From Komagataeibacter xylinus (GTDB lineage: Bacteria; Pseudomonadota; Alphaproteobacteria; Acetobacterales; Acetobacteraceae): DNA of 64,000 bases. Positions within the stretch are counted from its first letter, which is position 1. Each line of letters starts with the position of its first letter. The notes under the pieces were generated by a model. That model searched no databases. It had not been told where the DNA came from and saw only the letters and a program-made list of their open reading frames with translations. The translations under genes were made by a program, and so were the position numbers. The stretch is from contig NZ_CP041348.1 of the NCBI RefSeq assembly GCF_009834365.1, positions 1,612,501 to 1,676,500 of the forward strand. The letters are read 5' to 3'. Shown in pieces: positions 8,202 to 20,052 of this stretch.

Positions 8202-9739
8202 TGGAAATCCGCCCCTCCGAGATTTCGGATATCCTCAAGCAGCAGATCGCTACGTTCGACAAGGCCGCTGACGTTGCCGAGACAGGGACCATCCTGTCGG
8301 TTGGTGACGGCATTGCCCGTGTCTACGGTCTGCAGAATGTTGAAGCCGGCGAAATGCTGGACTTCCCCGCCAGTGGCCAGAAAGGCATGGCGCTCAACCT
8401 CGAGAATGACAATGTCGGCGTTGTCATCTTCGGCGATGACAGCGCAATGCGTGAAGGCGACACCGTCGCCCGCACCGGCAAGGTGGTTGAAGTGCCCACC
8501 GGCAAGGCGCTGCTCGGCCGCGTGGTCGATGGCCTTGGCAACCCGATTGACGGCAAGGGGCCGCTGGTTGGCGAAGTCATCAGCAAGCGCGCGGAAATCA
8601 AGGCGCCCGGCATCATGCCGCGCCAGTCCGTCAGCGAGCCGATGCAGACCGGCATCAAGGCGATCGATGCGCTCGTGCCCATCGGGCGTGGCCAGCGTGA
8701 GCTGATTATCGGTGACCGCCAGACCGGCAAGACCGCCATCCTGATCGACACCATCGTCAACCAGAAGAGCGTCAACGCGCTTGGTGACGAGAGCAAGTCG
8801 CTCTACTGCATCTATGTCGCCATCGGGCAGAAGCGCTCGACGGTGGCACAGCTGGTGCGCACGCTCGAAGAGACCGGCGCGATGGAATACTCCATCGTCG
8901 TGGCCGCTACCGCGTCCGACCCGGCTCCGATGCAGTACCTGGCACCGTATGCCGCCTGCTCCATGGGTGAATACTTCCGCGATAACGGCATGCATGCCCT
9001 GATCGTGTATGATGATCTGTCCAAGCAGGCCGTGGCCTACCGCCAGATGTCGCTGCTGCTGCGTCGCCCGCCGGGCCGCGAAGCTTACCCCGGTGACGTG
9101 TTCTACCTGCATTCGCGCCTGCTGGAACGCGCGGCCAAGATGTCCGACAAGTTCGGCGCAGGCTCGCTGACCGCCCTGCCGGTGATCGAGACGCAGGCCG
9201 GTGACGTGTCCGCCTATATCCCGACCAACGTGATCTCCATCACCGATGGTCAGGTCTTCCTTGAAACCGACCTGTTCTACCGTGGCATCCGCCCGGCCGT
9301 GAACGTGGGTGGTTCCGTCTCCCGCGTGGGGTCTGCCGCGCAGATCAAGGCGATGAAGCAGGTTGCGGGCAAGATCAAGCTCGAGCTGGCGCAGTATCGT
9401 GAAATGGCGGCGTTCTCGCAGTTCGCCTCCGATCTCGACCCCGCGACCCAGAAGCAGCTTGCCCGTGGCGCACGCCTTGTCGAGCTGCTCAAGCAGCCCG
9501 AAACCTCGCCGCTGTCGGTCGAGGAGCAGGTTGTGGTGCTGTTTGCTGGCACGCGCGGCTACATCGATGCCGTGCCGGTTGCCGAAGTGACCAGCTACGA
9601 GAAGCGCCTGCTTGATGATGTTCGCACATCGGGCAAGGATATCCTGGAATCGATCCGGACCCAGCGCCAGCTGACGAAGGATATCGAAAGCCGTCTGAAC
9701 GATTTCCTGACGACATTCGGCCGTCAGTTCGCCAACTGA
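8201..9739 (+). CDS. atpA: F1 ATP synthase subunit alpha
   Basis: A 512-residue alpha subunit, normal length. The Walker A motif is [10 protein letters not shown], and the N-terminal beta-barrel ([17 protein letters not shown]) and C-terminal helical bundle are both present. Alpha subunits form the non-catalytic nucleotide sites of the F1 hexamer and interact with delta at the crown. The start is the ATG at 8201, which overlaps the atpH stop as TGATG; a GTG one codon earlier is in frame. The downstream gap to atpG is 16 bases with a GAGGAAG ribosome site. Confidence 0.98.
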   Translation: MEIRPSEISDILKQQIATFDKAADVAETGTILSVGDGIARVYGLQNVEAGEMLDFPASGQKGMALNLENDNVGVVIFGDDSAMREGDTVARTGKVVEVPTGKALLGRVVDGLGNPIDGKGPLVGEVISKRAEIKAPGIMPRQSVSEPMQTGIKAIDALVPIGRGQRELIIGDRQTGKTAILIDTIVNQKSVNALGDESKSLYCIYVAIGQKRSTVAQLVRTLEETGAMEYSIVVAATASDPAPMQYLAPYAACSMGEYFRDNGMHALIVYDDLSKQAVAYRQMSLLLRRPPGREAYPGDVFYLHSRLLERAAKMSDKFGAGSLTALPVIETQAGDVSAYIPTNVISITDGQVFLETDLFYRGIRPAVNVGGSVSRVGSAAQIKAMKQVAGKIKLELAQYREMAAFSQFASDLDPATQKQLARGARLVELLKQPETSPLSVEEQVVVLFAGTRGYIDAVPVAEVTSYEKRLLDDVRTSGKDILESIRTQRQLTKDIESRLNDFLTTFGRQFAN

Positions 9740-9755
9740 GGAAGATCGGGCAACC

Positions 9756-12145
<2,390 letters not shown>

Positions 12146-12176
12146 ACCCCGGCCCCTGACGCAAGGAAAATAGACC

Positions 12177-12602
12177 ATGTCCATTAAGGTCAAGATTGTC
12201 AGCCCGGAGAAAGTCCTGTTCGCGCATGACGCCGATATGGCTGTCATGCCGGGGGCGGAAGGCGACATCGCGGCCATGCCCGATCATGCCCCGCTCATGC
12301 TGACGCTGCGCGGTGGCGTGGTTGACATCTATGAAGGTGATGCGGTCACGCATCGCTTCTTCGTGGCGGGCGGCTTTGCCGATATCGCGCCAAGCCACTG
12401 CACCATCCTTGCCGACCGGGCCACCAAGCTCGAAGACCTGTCGGTTGACGATGCGGAAGCCCGCCTGGCGGGTCTGGAAAAATCCTATGAGGAAGCGGAC
12501 AAGATGAACGTGCCCGCGCTTGATATCCTTATGGGCAAGATGCAGTCGGCCCGGGCCGAGATCGAGGCGGCGCAGTCCGCTATTCCGGGCATGTCGCTCT
12601 GA
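12177..12602 (+). CDS. atpC: F1 ATP synthase subunit epsilon
   Basis: A 141-residue epsilon subunit. The N-terminal beta-sandwich (MSIKVKIVSPEKVLFAHDAD, then MAVMPGAEGDIAAMPDHAPL) matches the family, and a C-terminal helical pair follows. Epsilon couples gamma rotation to Fo and can inhibit hydrolysis. It is the last gene of the operon, with AAGGAAA before the start. A strong intrinsic terminator follows 59 bases later. The Fo genes are not in this window, in keeping with the split arrangement usual in this class. Confidence 0.97.
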   Translation: MSIKVKIVSPEKVLFAHDADMAVMPGAEGDIAAMPDHAPLMLTLRGGVVDIYEGDAVTHRFFVAGGFADIAPSHCTILADRATKLEDLSVDDAEARLAGLEKSYEEADKMNVPALDILMGKMQSARAEIEAAQSAIPGMSL

Positions 12603-12659
12603 TATTATAGCCAGTCTGCGTCTGCTTCCTGCATTGGGGCGGACGTATTGCCGGACATG

Positions 12660-12688
12660 AAAAGCGCCCTTTACGGGGCGCTTTTTTG
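12660..12688 (+). terminator. Intrinsic terminator of atpHAGDC
   Basis: The stem AAGCGCCC/GGGGCGCTT with loop TTTAC is followed by a run of six T. A-rich bases before the stem could make it work on the minus strand too, for queF. Confidence 0.92.
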
Positions 12689-12705
12689 TTTGGTGGGTAT
12701 TAGCT

Positions 12706-12760
12706 AAAGCATTCAAAAAATGCCGCCTTTTTGAAAACAGGCGGCACCCAGAAATCTTTA
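12706..12760 (-). repeat. Two-hairpin 3' element, copy 3
   Basis: Minus-strand orientation, ending eight bases from the queF stop. The core hairpin on the minus strand is GGTGCCGCCTGTTTT/AAAAAGGCGGCATT. The flanks TAAAG (12706-12710) and CTTTA (12756-12760) pair, with three further pairs inside after two mismatches. The second inner hairpin is missing. Confidence 0.72.
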
Positions 12761-12767
12761 TTATGAA

Positions 12768-13247
12768 TTAGCCGCGCCCGCGATAGCCCGGCACGTCCTG
12801 CGCGGGAATCCACACACCTTCCGGTGGGGCGCCGGTCTGCCAGAACACATCGATGGGCATGCCGCCGCGCGGGTACCAGTAGGCCCCGATGCGCAGCCAC
12901 ACCGGCTTGAGCAGATCGACAAGCGTGGTGGCAATCTGCATCGAGCACCGTTCATGAAAGGCGCCGTGGTTGCGGAAGCTGGTCAGGAACAGCTTGAGCG
13001 ACTTGCTCTCCACAATCCATTCATCGGGAATGTAGTCAATCACGATATGGGCGAAGTCGGGCTGTCCCGTAACCGGGCACAGCGAGGTGAATTCGGGTGC
13101 TGTGAAACGCACCACGTAGCGCCGCCCGCGATCGGGGGCGGGCACGCGTTCAAGCCGGGCTTCCTCCGGGCTTGCGGGCTGGGCGCTGTTCTGGCCGAGC
13201 TGCGTCAGGAACTGGCTGCCATCATCTTGGGTGGGGCTGGAGGTCAT
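12768..13247 (-). CDS. queF: QueF, NADPH-dependent 7-cyano-7-deazaguanine (preQ0) reductase
   Basis: A 159-residue single-domain (type I, GTP-cyclohydrolase-like tunnel fold) nitrile reductase that turns preQ0 into preQ1 for queuosine in tRNA. The catalytic Cys lies in [12 protein letters not shown], the QueF motif is [20 protein letters not shown], and the NADPH/substrate His-Glu lie in FHERC. The open frame runs 49 codons further upstream, but the ATG at 13247 is chosen because family homology begins about 40 residues after it and the longer N-terminus would overlap the divergent rnd gene. No other queuosine gene is nearby. Confidence 0.93.
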   Translation of the reverse strand: MTSSPTQDDGSQFLTQLGQNSAQPASPEEARLERVPAPDRGRRYVVRFTAPEFTSLCPVTGQPDFAHIVIDYIPDEWIVESKSLKLFLTSFRNHGAFHERCSMQIATTLVDLLKPVWLRIGAYWYPRGGMPIDVFWQTGAPPEGVWIPAQDVPGYRGRG

Positions 13248-13387
13248 GGACGGGTCCGTCAGCAATGAAAAAAGGGGATAGAGGGCTGATGCCGCAAGCC
13301 GTTGGGGGGCGTCAATGGAAATGCGGAGAGGGGGCATGTGGTTTTCCCTTCTTCCGCAACCCGGGGCAGCCATGATAACTGCACGGA

Positions 13388-14575
13388 ATGGCACGTGTAT
13401 CCCGACCCGAATTTCCCGCTCCTGTGCTGGTTACCACCACGGCGGCGCTTGAGGCTGTAACGGCGCGACTGCGCCAGGAGCCGTTTGTAACAATCGACAC
13501 GGAATTCGTGCGCGAGCGCACCTACTGGCCGGAGCTGTGCCTTGTGCAGCTGGCAGGCGCAAACGAGGTGGTGGTGATCGACACGATCGCCCCCGGCATT
13601 GACCTGTCCAGCCTTGGTGGCCTGCTTGATGATGCGGCAGTGGTGAAAGTCTTTCACGCAGCAAGGCAGGATCTTGAAATCTTTCTGCATCTGTTCGACC
13701 GCCTGCCCGCCGCCCTGTTCGACACGCAGGTCGCGGCCATGGTGGCAGGCTATGGCGACCAGGTGGGATATGACAATCTCGTCTCGTCGTTGCTGGGCGT
13801 GCAGATCGACAAGTCGCATCGCTTTTCCGACTGGTCGGCGCGCCCGCTCTCGCCAGCCCAGATCGGCTACGCGGCGGCTGATGTCACCTATCTGCGGCTG
13901 GTCTATGCCAAGCTGCTGGCACAGCTCGAGCGCGAGGGCAGGCTGGACTGGGTCGCGGCCGAGCTGGATATCCTGAACAATCCCGCCACCTTCCGCCCCG
14001 ACCCGCTGACCCTGTGGGAGAAGATGCGCCCGCGCACCAATAACCGGCGCATGCTGGGCATCCTGCGGGCCGTGGCGGCCTGGCGTGAGGGCGAGGCCCA
14101 GCGCGTCAACGTGCCGCGCCAGCGCCTGCTCAAGGATGAAAGCCTGATGGAAATCGCGGCGACAGCGCCCGATACGGTCGATGCACTGGCCCGCGTGCGC
14201 GGCGTCTCGCGCGGGTTTGCCGAGGGGCGTAGCGGGCAATCCCTGCTTGACGCGGTGACCGAGGCCCAGGCGGTGCCGGAAGCGGATCTGCCGCGCCTGC
14301 CCAAGGGGCGGGGCAAGGATGCGCCACGCCCGTCGGCAGCCCTGATTGCCCTGCTCAAGGTGCTGCTGGCCACCTGCTGCGAGGCCCATCGCGTGGCCCC
14401 GAAACTTGTGGTGTCATCAGAGGATCTCGACCGTTTCGCGCTGGATGACGCGGCGGATATCCCCGCGTTTCACGGTTGGCGCAATACGGTATTTGGCAAG
14501 CTTGCGCGTGAACTCAAGGCGGGTCGGCTGACCATGGGGGTCGAGGATGGCAAGGTCAGGCTGATCCACGACTGA
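13388..14575 (+). CDS. rnd: Ribonuclease D
   Basis: A 395-residue 3'-5' exoribonuclease of the DEDDy class, used in tRNA and stable RNA maturation. Exo I is [16 protein letters not shown] (Asp and Glu), Exo II is [13 protein letters not shown] (Asp) and Exo III is [15 protein letters not shown] (Tyr and Asp). Two HRDC-like helical domains follow ([19 protein letters not shown] near 220, and a second near 330). Length is normal for the family. It is divergent from queF with 140 bases between starts. Confidence 0.95.
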   Translation: MARVSRPEFPAPVLVTTTAALEAVTARLRQEPFVTIDTEFVRERTYWPELCLVQLAGANEVVVIDTIAPGIDLSSLGGLLDDAAVVKVFHAARQDLEIFLHLFDRLPAALFDTQVAAMVAGYGDQVGYDNLVSSLLGVQIDKSHRFSDWSARPLSPAQIGYAAADVTYLRLVYAKLLAQLEREGRLDWVAAELDILNNPATFRPDPLTLWEKMRPRTNNRRMLGILRAVAAWREGEAQRVNVPRQRLLKDESLMEIAATAPDTVDALARVRGVSRGFAEGRSGQSLLDAVTEAQAVPEADLPRLPKGRGKDAPRPSAALIALLKVLLATCCEAHRVAPKLVVSSEDLDRFALDDAADIPAFHGWRNTVFGKLARELKAGRLTMGVEDGKVRLIHD

Positions 14576-14641
14576 GCCCGCAGGGGGGCTCAGGCGGTTT
14601 TACAGGGGTTGCAAACAGGTTATAGGCAGAACTGTCCACAA

Positions 14642-14646
14642 GATTC
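14642..14646 (+). promoter_or_regulatory. GANTC site upstream of gcrA
   Basis: GATTC lies 73 bases before the gcrA ATG. GANTC is the CcrM methylation site, and GcrA acts on promoters with this site in Caulobacter. A single 5-base match can occur by chance. Confidence 0.25.
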
Positions 14647-14718
14647 TGTCATTCTGCGGTTGAGATAGATGGCAGATACGCCTAGTTTCGCTCCATTCCG
14701 CGTAAGGAGTGCAGAACG

Positions 14719-15333
14719 ATGGCGATGGAATGGACAGAGGAGACGATCGCGCGGCTGCGTGATCTGTGGCAGCAGGGATTATCGACCGCAGAAATCGGCC
14801 GCCAGTTATCTGTTACCAAAAATGCCGTTGTAGGCAAGGCGCATCGCCTTGGCCTCAAGCCCCGCCCATCGCCCATCCGTCGTGCCGCCAAGGCCACGCC
14901 GCCTGCCGATGCCGTACCACAGGCCGCCCCGGTTGCGGCGGCCCCCGCCGTGGCTCCAAAAAAGGAAGCGGCTCCGGCCCCCGTGGTGGCAGCCCCTCCC
15001 GCGCCTGAAAAGGCACCCGCGCCGGTGAAGGCCACTGTTGCGGCTCCCGAGCCAAAGGCCGCAACCCCGGCTCCCGCTGCCGAACCGGCCCCCGAAGCCC
15101 CGGCTGCCCGTCAGGCCCGCGCGCCAGCCCGTGCCGCCCGTGCGGCGCTGCGCCCGGTTAGCGAGCCCCGCCGCCGCAGCAGCCAGTCCTGCTGCTGGCC
15201 GCTGGGCGATCCGGGCACGCCGGGCTTTCACTTCTGTGGGGCAACACCACTGCCGGGCAAGCCGTACTGTGCCGAGCACGCGCAGCTTGCCTATGTAAAG
15301 CTGCGTAGCGACCGGCGCGATAATGTAGCCTGA
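14719..15333 (+). CDS. gcrA: GcrA cell-cycle regulator
   Basis: A 204-residue GcrA. The N-terminal helix-turn-helix is EWTEETIARLRDLWQQGLST followed by EIGRQLSVTKNAVVGKAHRLGL. A long Ala/Pro-rich linker (about residues 55-150) follows, and the C-terminus has the conserved Cys/His block (SCCWPLGDPG, FHFCG, GKPYCAEHA). GcrA binds sigma-70 RNA polymerase and activates promoters carrying methylated GANTC, controlling division and DNA replication genes. The linker is longer than in Caulobacter GcrA. A bidirectional terminator follows. The gene stands alone. Confidence 0.95.
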   Translation: MAMEWTEETIARLRDLWQQGLSTAEIGRQLSVTKNAVVGKAHRLGLKPRPSPIRRAAKATPPADAVPQAAPVAAAPAVAPKKEAAPAPVVAAPPAPEKAPAPVKATVAAPEPKAATPAPAAEPAPEAPAARQARAPARAARAALRPVSEPRRRSSQSCCWPLGDPGTPGFHFCGATPLPGKPYCAEHAQLAYVKLRSDRRDNVA

Positions 15334-15381
15334 TCTCTTGCGGGAGACGGCGCTGACGCGAGCTGTTTGCTAATTAGTGCA

Positions 15382-15418
15382 AAAAAACGCCAGGGCATTG
15401 CTGCCGCTGGCGTTTTTT
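15382..15418. terminator. Bidirectional terminator between gcrA and the bactofilin gene
   Basis: AAAAAACGCCAG (15382-15393) pairs with CTGGCGTTTTTT (15407-15418). T-runs follow the stem on both strands, so it can end both convergent genes. Confidence 0.92.
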
Positions 15419-15454
15419 GTATCCGCCCGGCTGGCCCGGGCGGAAAAGCCTGCT

Positions 15455-16084
15455 TCAGCCAGCACTGGCCGGGCGCGGGGCCGCGGGCTGGGCTGCCGGA
15501 GCAGGAGCGGCCTGCGGGGCAGCAGGGGTCGTGATCATTTCCAGCTGGCCGGTGACCTGGCCACCATCTTCAACCTTCAGGCGGCGGCACTTGGCCTTGC
15601 CGAGCAGGCGGCCGGTGGAGCGGATGGTCAGGCTGCCGCGCACGGTCAGTGTGCCATCGATGGTGCCCGCGAGTTCCGCGTCCTCAACCTCGACTTCGCC
15701 CTTGAACACGCCGCCCTGTGCGATCTGCAGTTCGGATGCATTGATCAGCGAGGATTCGACCGTGCCTTCCACAACCAGGCGCTCGGCATCCTGGATGGTG
15801 CCCTGCACGCTGATGCCACGCCCGACCACGAGGGTGCGGCGCTCATTTTCCTTTTTGACGGGTGCGGCGGCAGCGCCCGGCGCACCGGGGCGTGCGCCAC
15901 CCGGCGCAGGCGAAGGGGAAGGCGTGGGCGGGAAGGGCGGACGGGCCATGGATGTGTTTTCCTTGCTGGCGGATGGAGAGGAAGGAGTGGCGCCACCGCC
16001 CATGACCGGGCGGCCCGGCTGCTGCACGGGGGACGGAGTGGGGGCGGGTGGCTTGGTGTCTGCTGGCTTGCGTCGTTTAAACAA
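15455..16084 (-). CDS. Bactofilin (polymer-forming cytoskeletal protein)
   Basis: A 209-residue bactofilin. A Pro/Ala/Ser-rich N-terminal tail (about 1-80) precedes the beta-helical bactofilin core, which starts at about residue 83 (RTLVVGRGISVQGTIQDAER) and runs through repeats such as LVVEGTVESSLINASELQI and AELAGTIDGTLTVRGSLTI to about 185. A short Ala/Pro tail ends the protein. Bactofilins polymerise without nucleotide and organise cell-wall or stalk proteins. No M23 peptidase partner gene sits beside it here. It is convergent with gcrA and shares its terminator. Confidence 0.92.
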   Translation of the reverse strand: MFKRRKPADTKPPAPTPSPVQQPGRPVMGGGATPSSPSASKENTSMARPPFPPTPSPSPAPGGARPGAPGAAAAPVKKENERRTLVVGRGISVQGTIQDAERLVVEGTVESSLINASELQIAQGGVFKGEVEVEDAELAGTIDGTLTVRGSLTIRSTGRLLGKAKCRRLKVEDGGQVTGQLEMITTPAAPQAAPAPAAQPAAPRPASAG

Positions 16085-16361
16085 TATTACCCCGCTTGGT
16101 TAGATGCTGCATCGGAGCGCGTGAATGCCCCGGAACGAAAAAGAACGCTTCGTCGGGCTGGTTGCAGGCCGCAGCCCCCATACCCGGTTATACGCCCCCC
16201 AAACCTGTGGACAAGGGCGTTAAGGGGCCGGGAGAGGCATAAAAAACTTCATGCATTGCGCCATTTACCCGCCAATGATAGCGAAGGGCGACTTTGGCCC
16301 GAAAAAATGGGTTATTTCGTGGCGCACCTGCGCCTTGCCTGCATATTGGGCCTGATCTGCG

Positions 16362-17390
16362 ATGGGAGTGACACAGGATATGGAAAATTCGGGACAGGCG
16401 GCAGAATGCCGGTTTGACCTGCTGGGCATTGGCAATGCGATTGTCGATGTGCTGGCGCCGGTGGAAACCGCCTTCCCGGAGCGCAACGGCATGACGCCGG
16501 GCGGGATGATGCTGATCGACGCCGCCCGGGCCGAGGCGCTGTACGGCCAGATCCGGCGCGAGAAGGAAATGGGCGGCGGCTCGGCGGCCAATACCTGCGT
16601 CGTCGCCTCCAACATGGGCGCGCGCGTGGCCTATCTGGGCAAGGTGGCCGATGACGTGCCGGGCCAGGCGTTTGCAACCGATATGCAGGCGGCAGGCGTG
16701 TATTTCCCCTCATCGCCGCTGCAGGGCGATGCGGGCACGGCCCACCCCACCGCGCGCTGCATTATTCTGGTCACGCCCGATGGCCAGCGCACCATGAACA
16801 CCTATCTGGGTGCGTGCGTGAATTTCGGCCCCGAAGACGTGCTCGCCGATGTGGTCCAGTCCGCCAAGGTCACCTACATGGAAGGCTACCTGTTCGACCC
16901 GCCAGCAGCCCAGGAAGCCTTTCGCACCGCAGCCCGCATTGCACATGAGGCCGGTCGCAAGGTGGCGCTCTCGCTGTCCGACAGATTCTGCGTCGACCGT
17001 CACCGTGCGGCGTTCCTCGACCTCGTGCGCGGGCATATCGACATCCTGTTCGCCAACGAGGACGAAATCTGCGCGCTGTACCAGACCGCCGATTTCGACC
17101 ACGCCGCCCGCCTTGTCGCAGATGATACGCACTTCGCCGTCCTGACCCGCTCGGAAAAGGGCAGCGTCATCATCCAGGACCAGCAGCGCATCGTCATCGA
17201 CAGCGTGCGCACGCAGGTGATCGACACCACCGGCGCGGGCGATGCCTATGCCGCGGGCTTTCTTGCAGGCTGGACATCGGACCGCACGCTTGCCGAGTGC
17301 GGGCGGCTTGGCAGTGTCGCGGCCTCGGAAGTGATTTCGCATTACGGCGCGCGCCCGCTCATGAACATGCGCCAGGACATGGATTTCTGA
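16362..17390 (+). CDS. PfkB-family sugar/nucleoside kinase (adenosine kinase-like)
   Basis: A 342-residue ribokinase-fold enzyme. The N-terminus has LLGIGNAIVDVLAPVE and GGSAANTCVVASNMGARVAYLGKV (the GG substrate-lid region), and the C-terminus has the catalytic DTTGAGDAYAAGFLAGW with the anion hole and general base Asp. The pattern matches the alphaproteobacterial group annotated as adenosine kinase, which phosphorylates adenosine to AMP, but a ribokinase-type sugar substrate cannot be excluded. The start may be the ATG at 16362 or the one at 16380; neither has a strong ribosome site. It is divergent from the bactofilin with 277 bases between. Confidence 0.85.
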   Translation: MGVTQDMENSGQAAECRFDLLGIGNAIVDVLAPVETAFPERNGMTPGGMMLIDAARAEALYGQIRREKEMGGGSAANTCVVASNMGARVAYLGKVADDVPGQAFATDMQAAGVYFPSSPLQGDAGTAHPTARCIILVTPDGQRTMNTYLGACVNFGPEDVLADVVQSAKVTYMEGYLFDPPAAQEAFRTAARIAHEAGRKVALSLSDRFCVDRHRAAFLDLVRGHIDILFANEDEICALYQTADFDHAARLVADDTHFAVLTRSEKGSVIIQDQQRIVIDSVRTQVIDTTGAGDAYAAGFLAGWTSDRTLAECGRLGSVAASEVISHYGARPLMNMRQDMDF

Positions 17391-17578
17391 TCTGAAGGGC
17401 ATGGGGCCGGGCGTTTGACAGGGTTGTGCGCGAAGTTTCGCGTGCAATCCGCGCCAGTCCGCTTTATCTACGCAGCCAGCAGCCAATCATTCCGCCGCCG
17501 CACGCACGGGTGTCGCCCGCATGTGCCGCTGCGCACCCGTATGGCGTAACGCCAAGGAAAGTCAGGTCAAGAGCACTT

Positions 17579-19402
17579 ATGGATATCCGCAATATCGCCA
17601 TTATCGCGCACGTCGATCATGGCAAGACCACACTGGTCGACCAGCTTCTGAAACAGTCCGGTTCCTTCCGTGACAACCAGCACGTCGCTGAACGCGCCAT
17701 GGACAGCAATGACCTTGAGCGCGAGCGTGGCATCACCATTCTTGCCAAGTGCACGTCGGTGGTGTGGAAAGATACCCGCATCAACATCATCGACACCCCG
17801 GGCCATGCCGACTTCGGCGGCGAGGTCGAGCGTATCCTGAGCATGGTCGATGGCGCTGTCGTGCTCGTCGATTCCGCCGAAGGTGCCCTGCCCCAGACCA
17901 AGTTCGTGGTGGGCAAGGCGCTCGCGCGCGGCCTGAAGCCGATCGTGGTCGTGAACAAGATCGACCGTGGCGATGCCCGCCCCGATGAAGTGCATAACGA
18001 GATTTTCGACCTGTTCGCGGCCCTTGGCGCCAATGACGAGCAGCTCGACTTCCCCATGCTCTACGCCTCGGGCCGCCAGGGCTGGGCCGATACCGAGATC
18101 GATGGTCCGCGCAAGGACCTCTCGCCCATGTTCGACCTGATCCTGAGCCACGTGCCGCCGCCGAAGGTCAACAAGGATGCGCCGTTCGCGATGGTCGCCA
18201 CCATCCTCGAGAACGACAACTTCCTTGGCCGCGTGCTGACCGGGCGCGTCGAGCAGGGTATTGCGAAGATGAACATGCCCGTGCATGTGCTGCGCCCCGA
18301 TGGCTCGGTAGTCGAGACCGGCCGCCTGACCAAGCTGCTCTCCTTCCGTGGCCTTGACCGCGTGCCGGTGGAAGAAGTCGAAGCCGGCGACATCGTGGCC
18401 GTGGCCGGCCTGTCGGAAGCGACGATTCCCGAGACGATCGCAGCCCTTGAAGTCAAGGAGCCGCTGCCCTCCACCCCGGTTGATCCGCCGACGCTCTCCA
18501 TGACCTTCCGCCTCAACGATGGCCCGCTTGGCGGCCGCGAAGGCAAGAAGGTCACCTCGCGCCAGATCCGTGATCGCCTGTTCAAGGAAACGGAAGGCAA
18601 CATCGCCATCCGCGTGTCCGAGAGCCCCGAGAGCGAGGCCTTCGAGGTCGCAGGCCGTGGCGAACTGCAGCTTGGCGTGCTGATCGAGCAGATGCGCCGC
18701 GAGGGCTTCGAGCTGACCATCGGCCGCCCCCGCGTGCTGTTCCGCACCAATGAGGAAACCGGCGAGCGCGAAGAGCCGTTCGAGGAAGTCCTGATCGACG
18801 TGGACGAGCCGTATTCGGGCGTCGTGGTCGAGAAGATGGCCCTGCGCAAGGGCATCATGCAGGACATGCAGCCTTCGGGCGGTGGCAAGGTGCGCCTGAG
18901 CTTCATCATCCCCTCGCGCGGGCTGATCGGCTATCATGGTGAATTCCTGACCGACACGCGCGGCTCGGGCATCATGAACCGTCTGTTCCATGGCTATCAG
19001 CCCTATGTCGGGCCGATTGCAGGCCGCCGCAACGGTTCGCTGATCTCGTCGGAAGACGGGGCGACCACGCAGTATTCGCTGTTCTCGCTGCAGGACCGCG
19101 GCACGCTGTTCGTCGATGCGGGCGAGAAGGTTTACGTGGGCATGATCATCGGCGAGCATTCGCGCGAGAATGACCTTGAAGTGAACCCGGTGCGTGAAAA
19201 GAAGCTGACCAACATCCGTGCCGCTGGCAAGGACGAGGCCCTGCTGCTGATCCCGCCGCGCAAGATGAACCTCGAGCAGGCGATTGCCTATATCGAGGAT
19301 GACGAACTTGTCGAGGTCACGCCGTCTGCCGTGCGTATCCGCAAGCGCTACCTTGACCCGCACGAGCGCAAGAAGCGCGAGCGTTCGGGCTCGGTCGACT
19401 GA
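17579..19402 (+). CDS. typA: Ribosome-associated GTPase TypA/BipA
   Basis: A 607-residue translational GTPase. G1 is AHVDHGKTT, switch I is ERGITI, G3 is DTPGHADF and G4 is NKIDR; domain II and the EF-G-like domains III and V follow, with the conserved FIIPSRGLIGYHGEFLTDT segment and the C-terminal SAVRIRKRYLD. BipA binds the ribosome and helps 50S assembly and growth under cold and other stress. The frame is open 51 codons further upstream, but the family N-terminus MDIRNIAIIAHVDHG fixes the start at ATG 17579. Confidence 0.96.
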   Translation: MDIRNIAIIAHVDHGKTTLVDQLLKQSGSFRDNQHVAERAMDSNDLERERGITILAKCTSVVWKDTRINIIDTPGHADFGGEVERILSMVDGAVVLVDSAEGALPQTKFVVGKALARGLKPIVVVNKIDRGDARPDEVHNEIFDLFAALGANDEQLDFPMLYASGRQGWADTEIDGPRKDLSPMFDLILSHVPPPKVNKDAPFAMVATILENDNFLGRVLTGRVEQGIAKMNMPVHVLRPDGSVVETGRLTKLLSFRGLDRVPVEEVEAGDIVAVAGLSEATIPETIAALEVKEPLPSTPVDPPTLSMTFRLNDGPLGGREGKKVTSRQIRDRLFKETEGNIAIRVSESPESEAFEVAGRGELQLGVLIEQMRREGFELTIGRPRVLFRTNEETGEREEPFEEVLIDVDEPYSGVVVEKMALRKGIMQDMQPSGGGKVRLSFIIPSRGLIGYHGEFLTDTRGSGIMNRLFHGYQPYVGPIAGRRNGSLISSEDGATTQYSLFSLQDRGTLFVDAGEKVYVGMIIGEHSRENDLEVNPVREKKLTNIRAAGKDEALLLIPPRKMNLEQAIAYIEDDELVEVTPSAVRIRKRYLDPHERKKRERSGSVD

Positions 19403-19626
19403 TTTCTGCCCGGCGTGAGGGTGGCTGCAATCTTTAGTAATGTTTCAGTTCTTGAGATTGCGGTCACCCTGCGGCAGAAGTAAGAACATATCTATAAATT
19501 TAAAAATTTTAATTCAGGACGACTTTCCTGCTTCATGGTAGAGCAGGGAAGCCAGACCGGCTGGCACGATTCGTCAGCCCATTGGCGTATTGGGACATAC
19601 AGTCCTGAGTCCTGGAGTATTTTTAT

Positions 19627-19896
19627 ATGATCGTTTCCACCCGTCGTTTCCTGGCTGCCCTGTCCGCTGTTGCCGTCATGGGCGTTGCAGCACCTGTCAT
19701 GGCGCAGACCGCCGAGCCGACCACCCCGGCCGTTTCCGCGCCGCAGCACGTGCCTGACGCAGCCGACGGCACGGCCCCGGCTGAAGCTGGTGCGAAGAAG
19801 AAGCATCACGGTGGCCGCCATCACAATGGCACGCACCATCATGGTGCCAAGAAGGACACGGCGGCTCCGGCTGCTGCTGCCCCGGCCGCTCAGTAA
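19627..19896 (+). CDS. Small exported His/Lys-rich protein, function unknown
   Basis: An 89-residue protein I cannot assign to a family. Residues 1-26 form a Sec signal peptide (two Arg, a hydrophobic core and VMA-Q cleavage site). The mature part is about 63 residues: a Pro/Ala-rich stretch, then a patch at about 56-77 with seven His among Lys and Gly (KKKHHGGRHHNGTHHHGAKK), then an Ala-rich tail. There is no Cys. Such a patch could bind metal ions such as Ni, Cu or Zn, or polyanions; this is inference. The ribosome site GGAG lies nine bases before ATG. It has its own strong terminator, so it is a separate and probably well expressed gene. Confidence 0.75.
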   Translation: MIVSTRRFLAALSAVAVMGVAAPVMAQTAEPTTPAVSAPQHVPDAADGTAPAEAGAKKKHHGGRHHNGTHHHGAKKDTAAPAAAAPAAQ

Positions 19897-19946
19897 TTCC
19901 CGCATGACCGTAACCGGCCCTTTCCCGGGCTGGTTACGGCTGCACG

Positions 19947-19977
19947 AAAAAAGCCCGGTTCATGCCGGGCTTTTTTT
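19947..19977 (+). terminator. Intrinsic terminator of the His-rich protein gene
   Basis: AAAAAAGCCCGG pairs with CCGGGCTTTTTTT across a 6-base loop, with a seven-T tail. The A-run on the other side makes it possibly bidirectional. Confidence 0.92.
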
Positions 19978-19984
19978 ATGAAAT

Positions 19985-20027
19985 GTTTCAGGATGCCCCC
20001 TTATTTGAAAAAGGGGGCATCCGAAAC
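19985..20027 (-). repeat. Two-hairpin 3' element, copy 8 (variant core)
   Basis: Minus-strand orientation, 26 bases past the dadA stop. The core stem is GGATGCCCCCTT/AAGGGGGCATCC instead of GGTGCCGCCTT/AAGGCGGC, so both arms differ from the other copies and still pair. Flanks GTTTC/GAAAC extend the stem with one unpaired base. Confidence 0.7.
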
Positions 20028-20052
20028 GTTCTTATGATGAAAACTTCGTCTT

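Noticed and set aside
15377..16417. Plus-strand frame of 346 codons over the bactofilin gene
   Set aside because: It starts inside the bidirectional terminator and runs antisense to a clear bactofilin.
17567..19363. Minus-strand frame of 598 codons over typA
   Set aside because: Antisense shadow; typA has all GTPase motifs on the plus strand.
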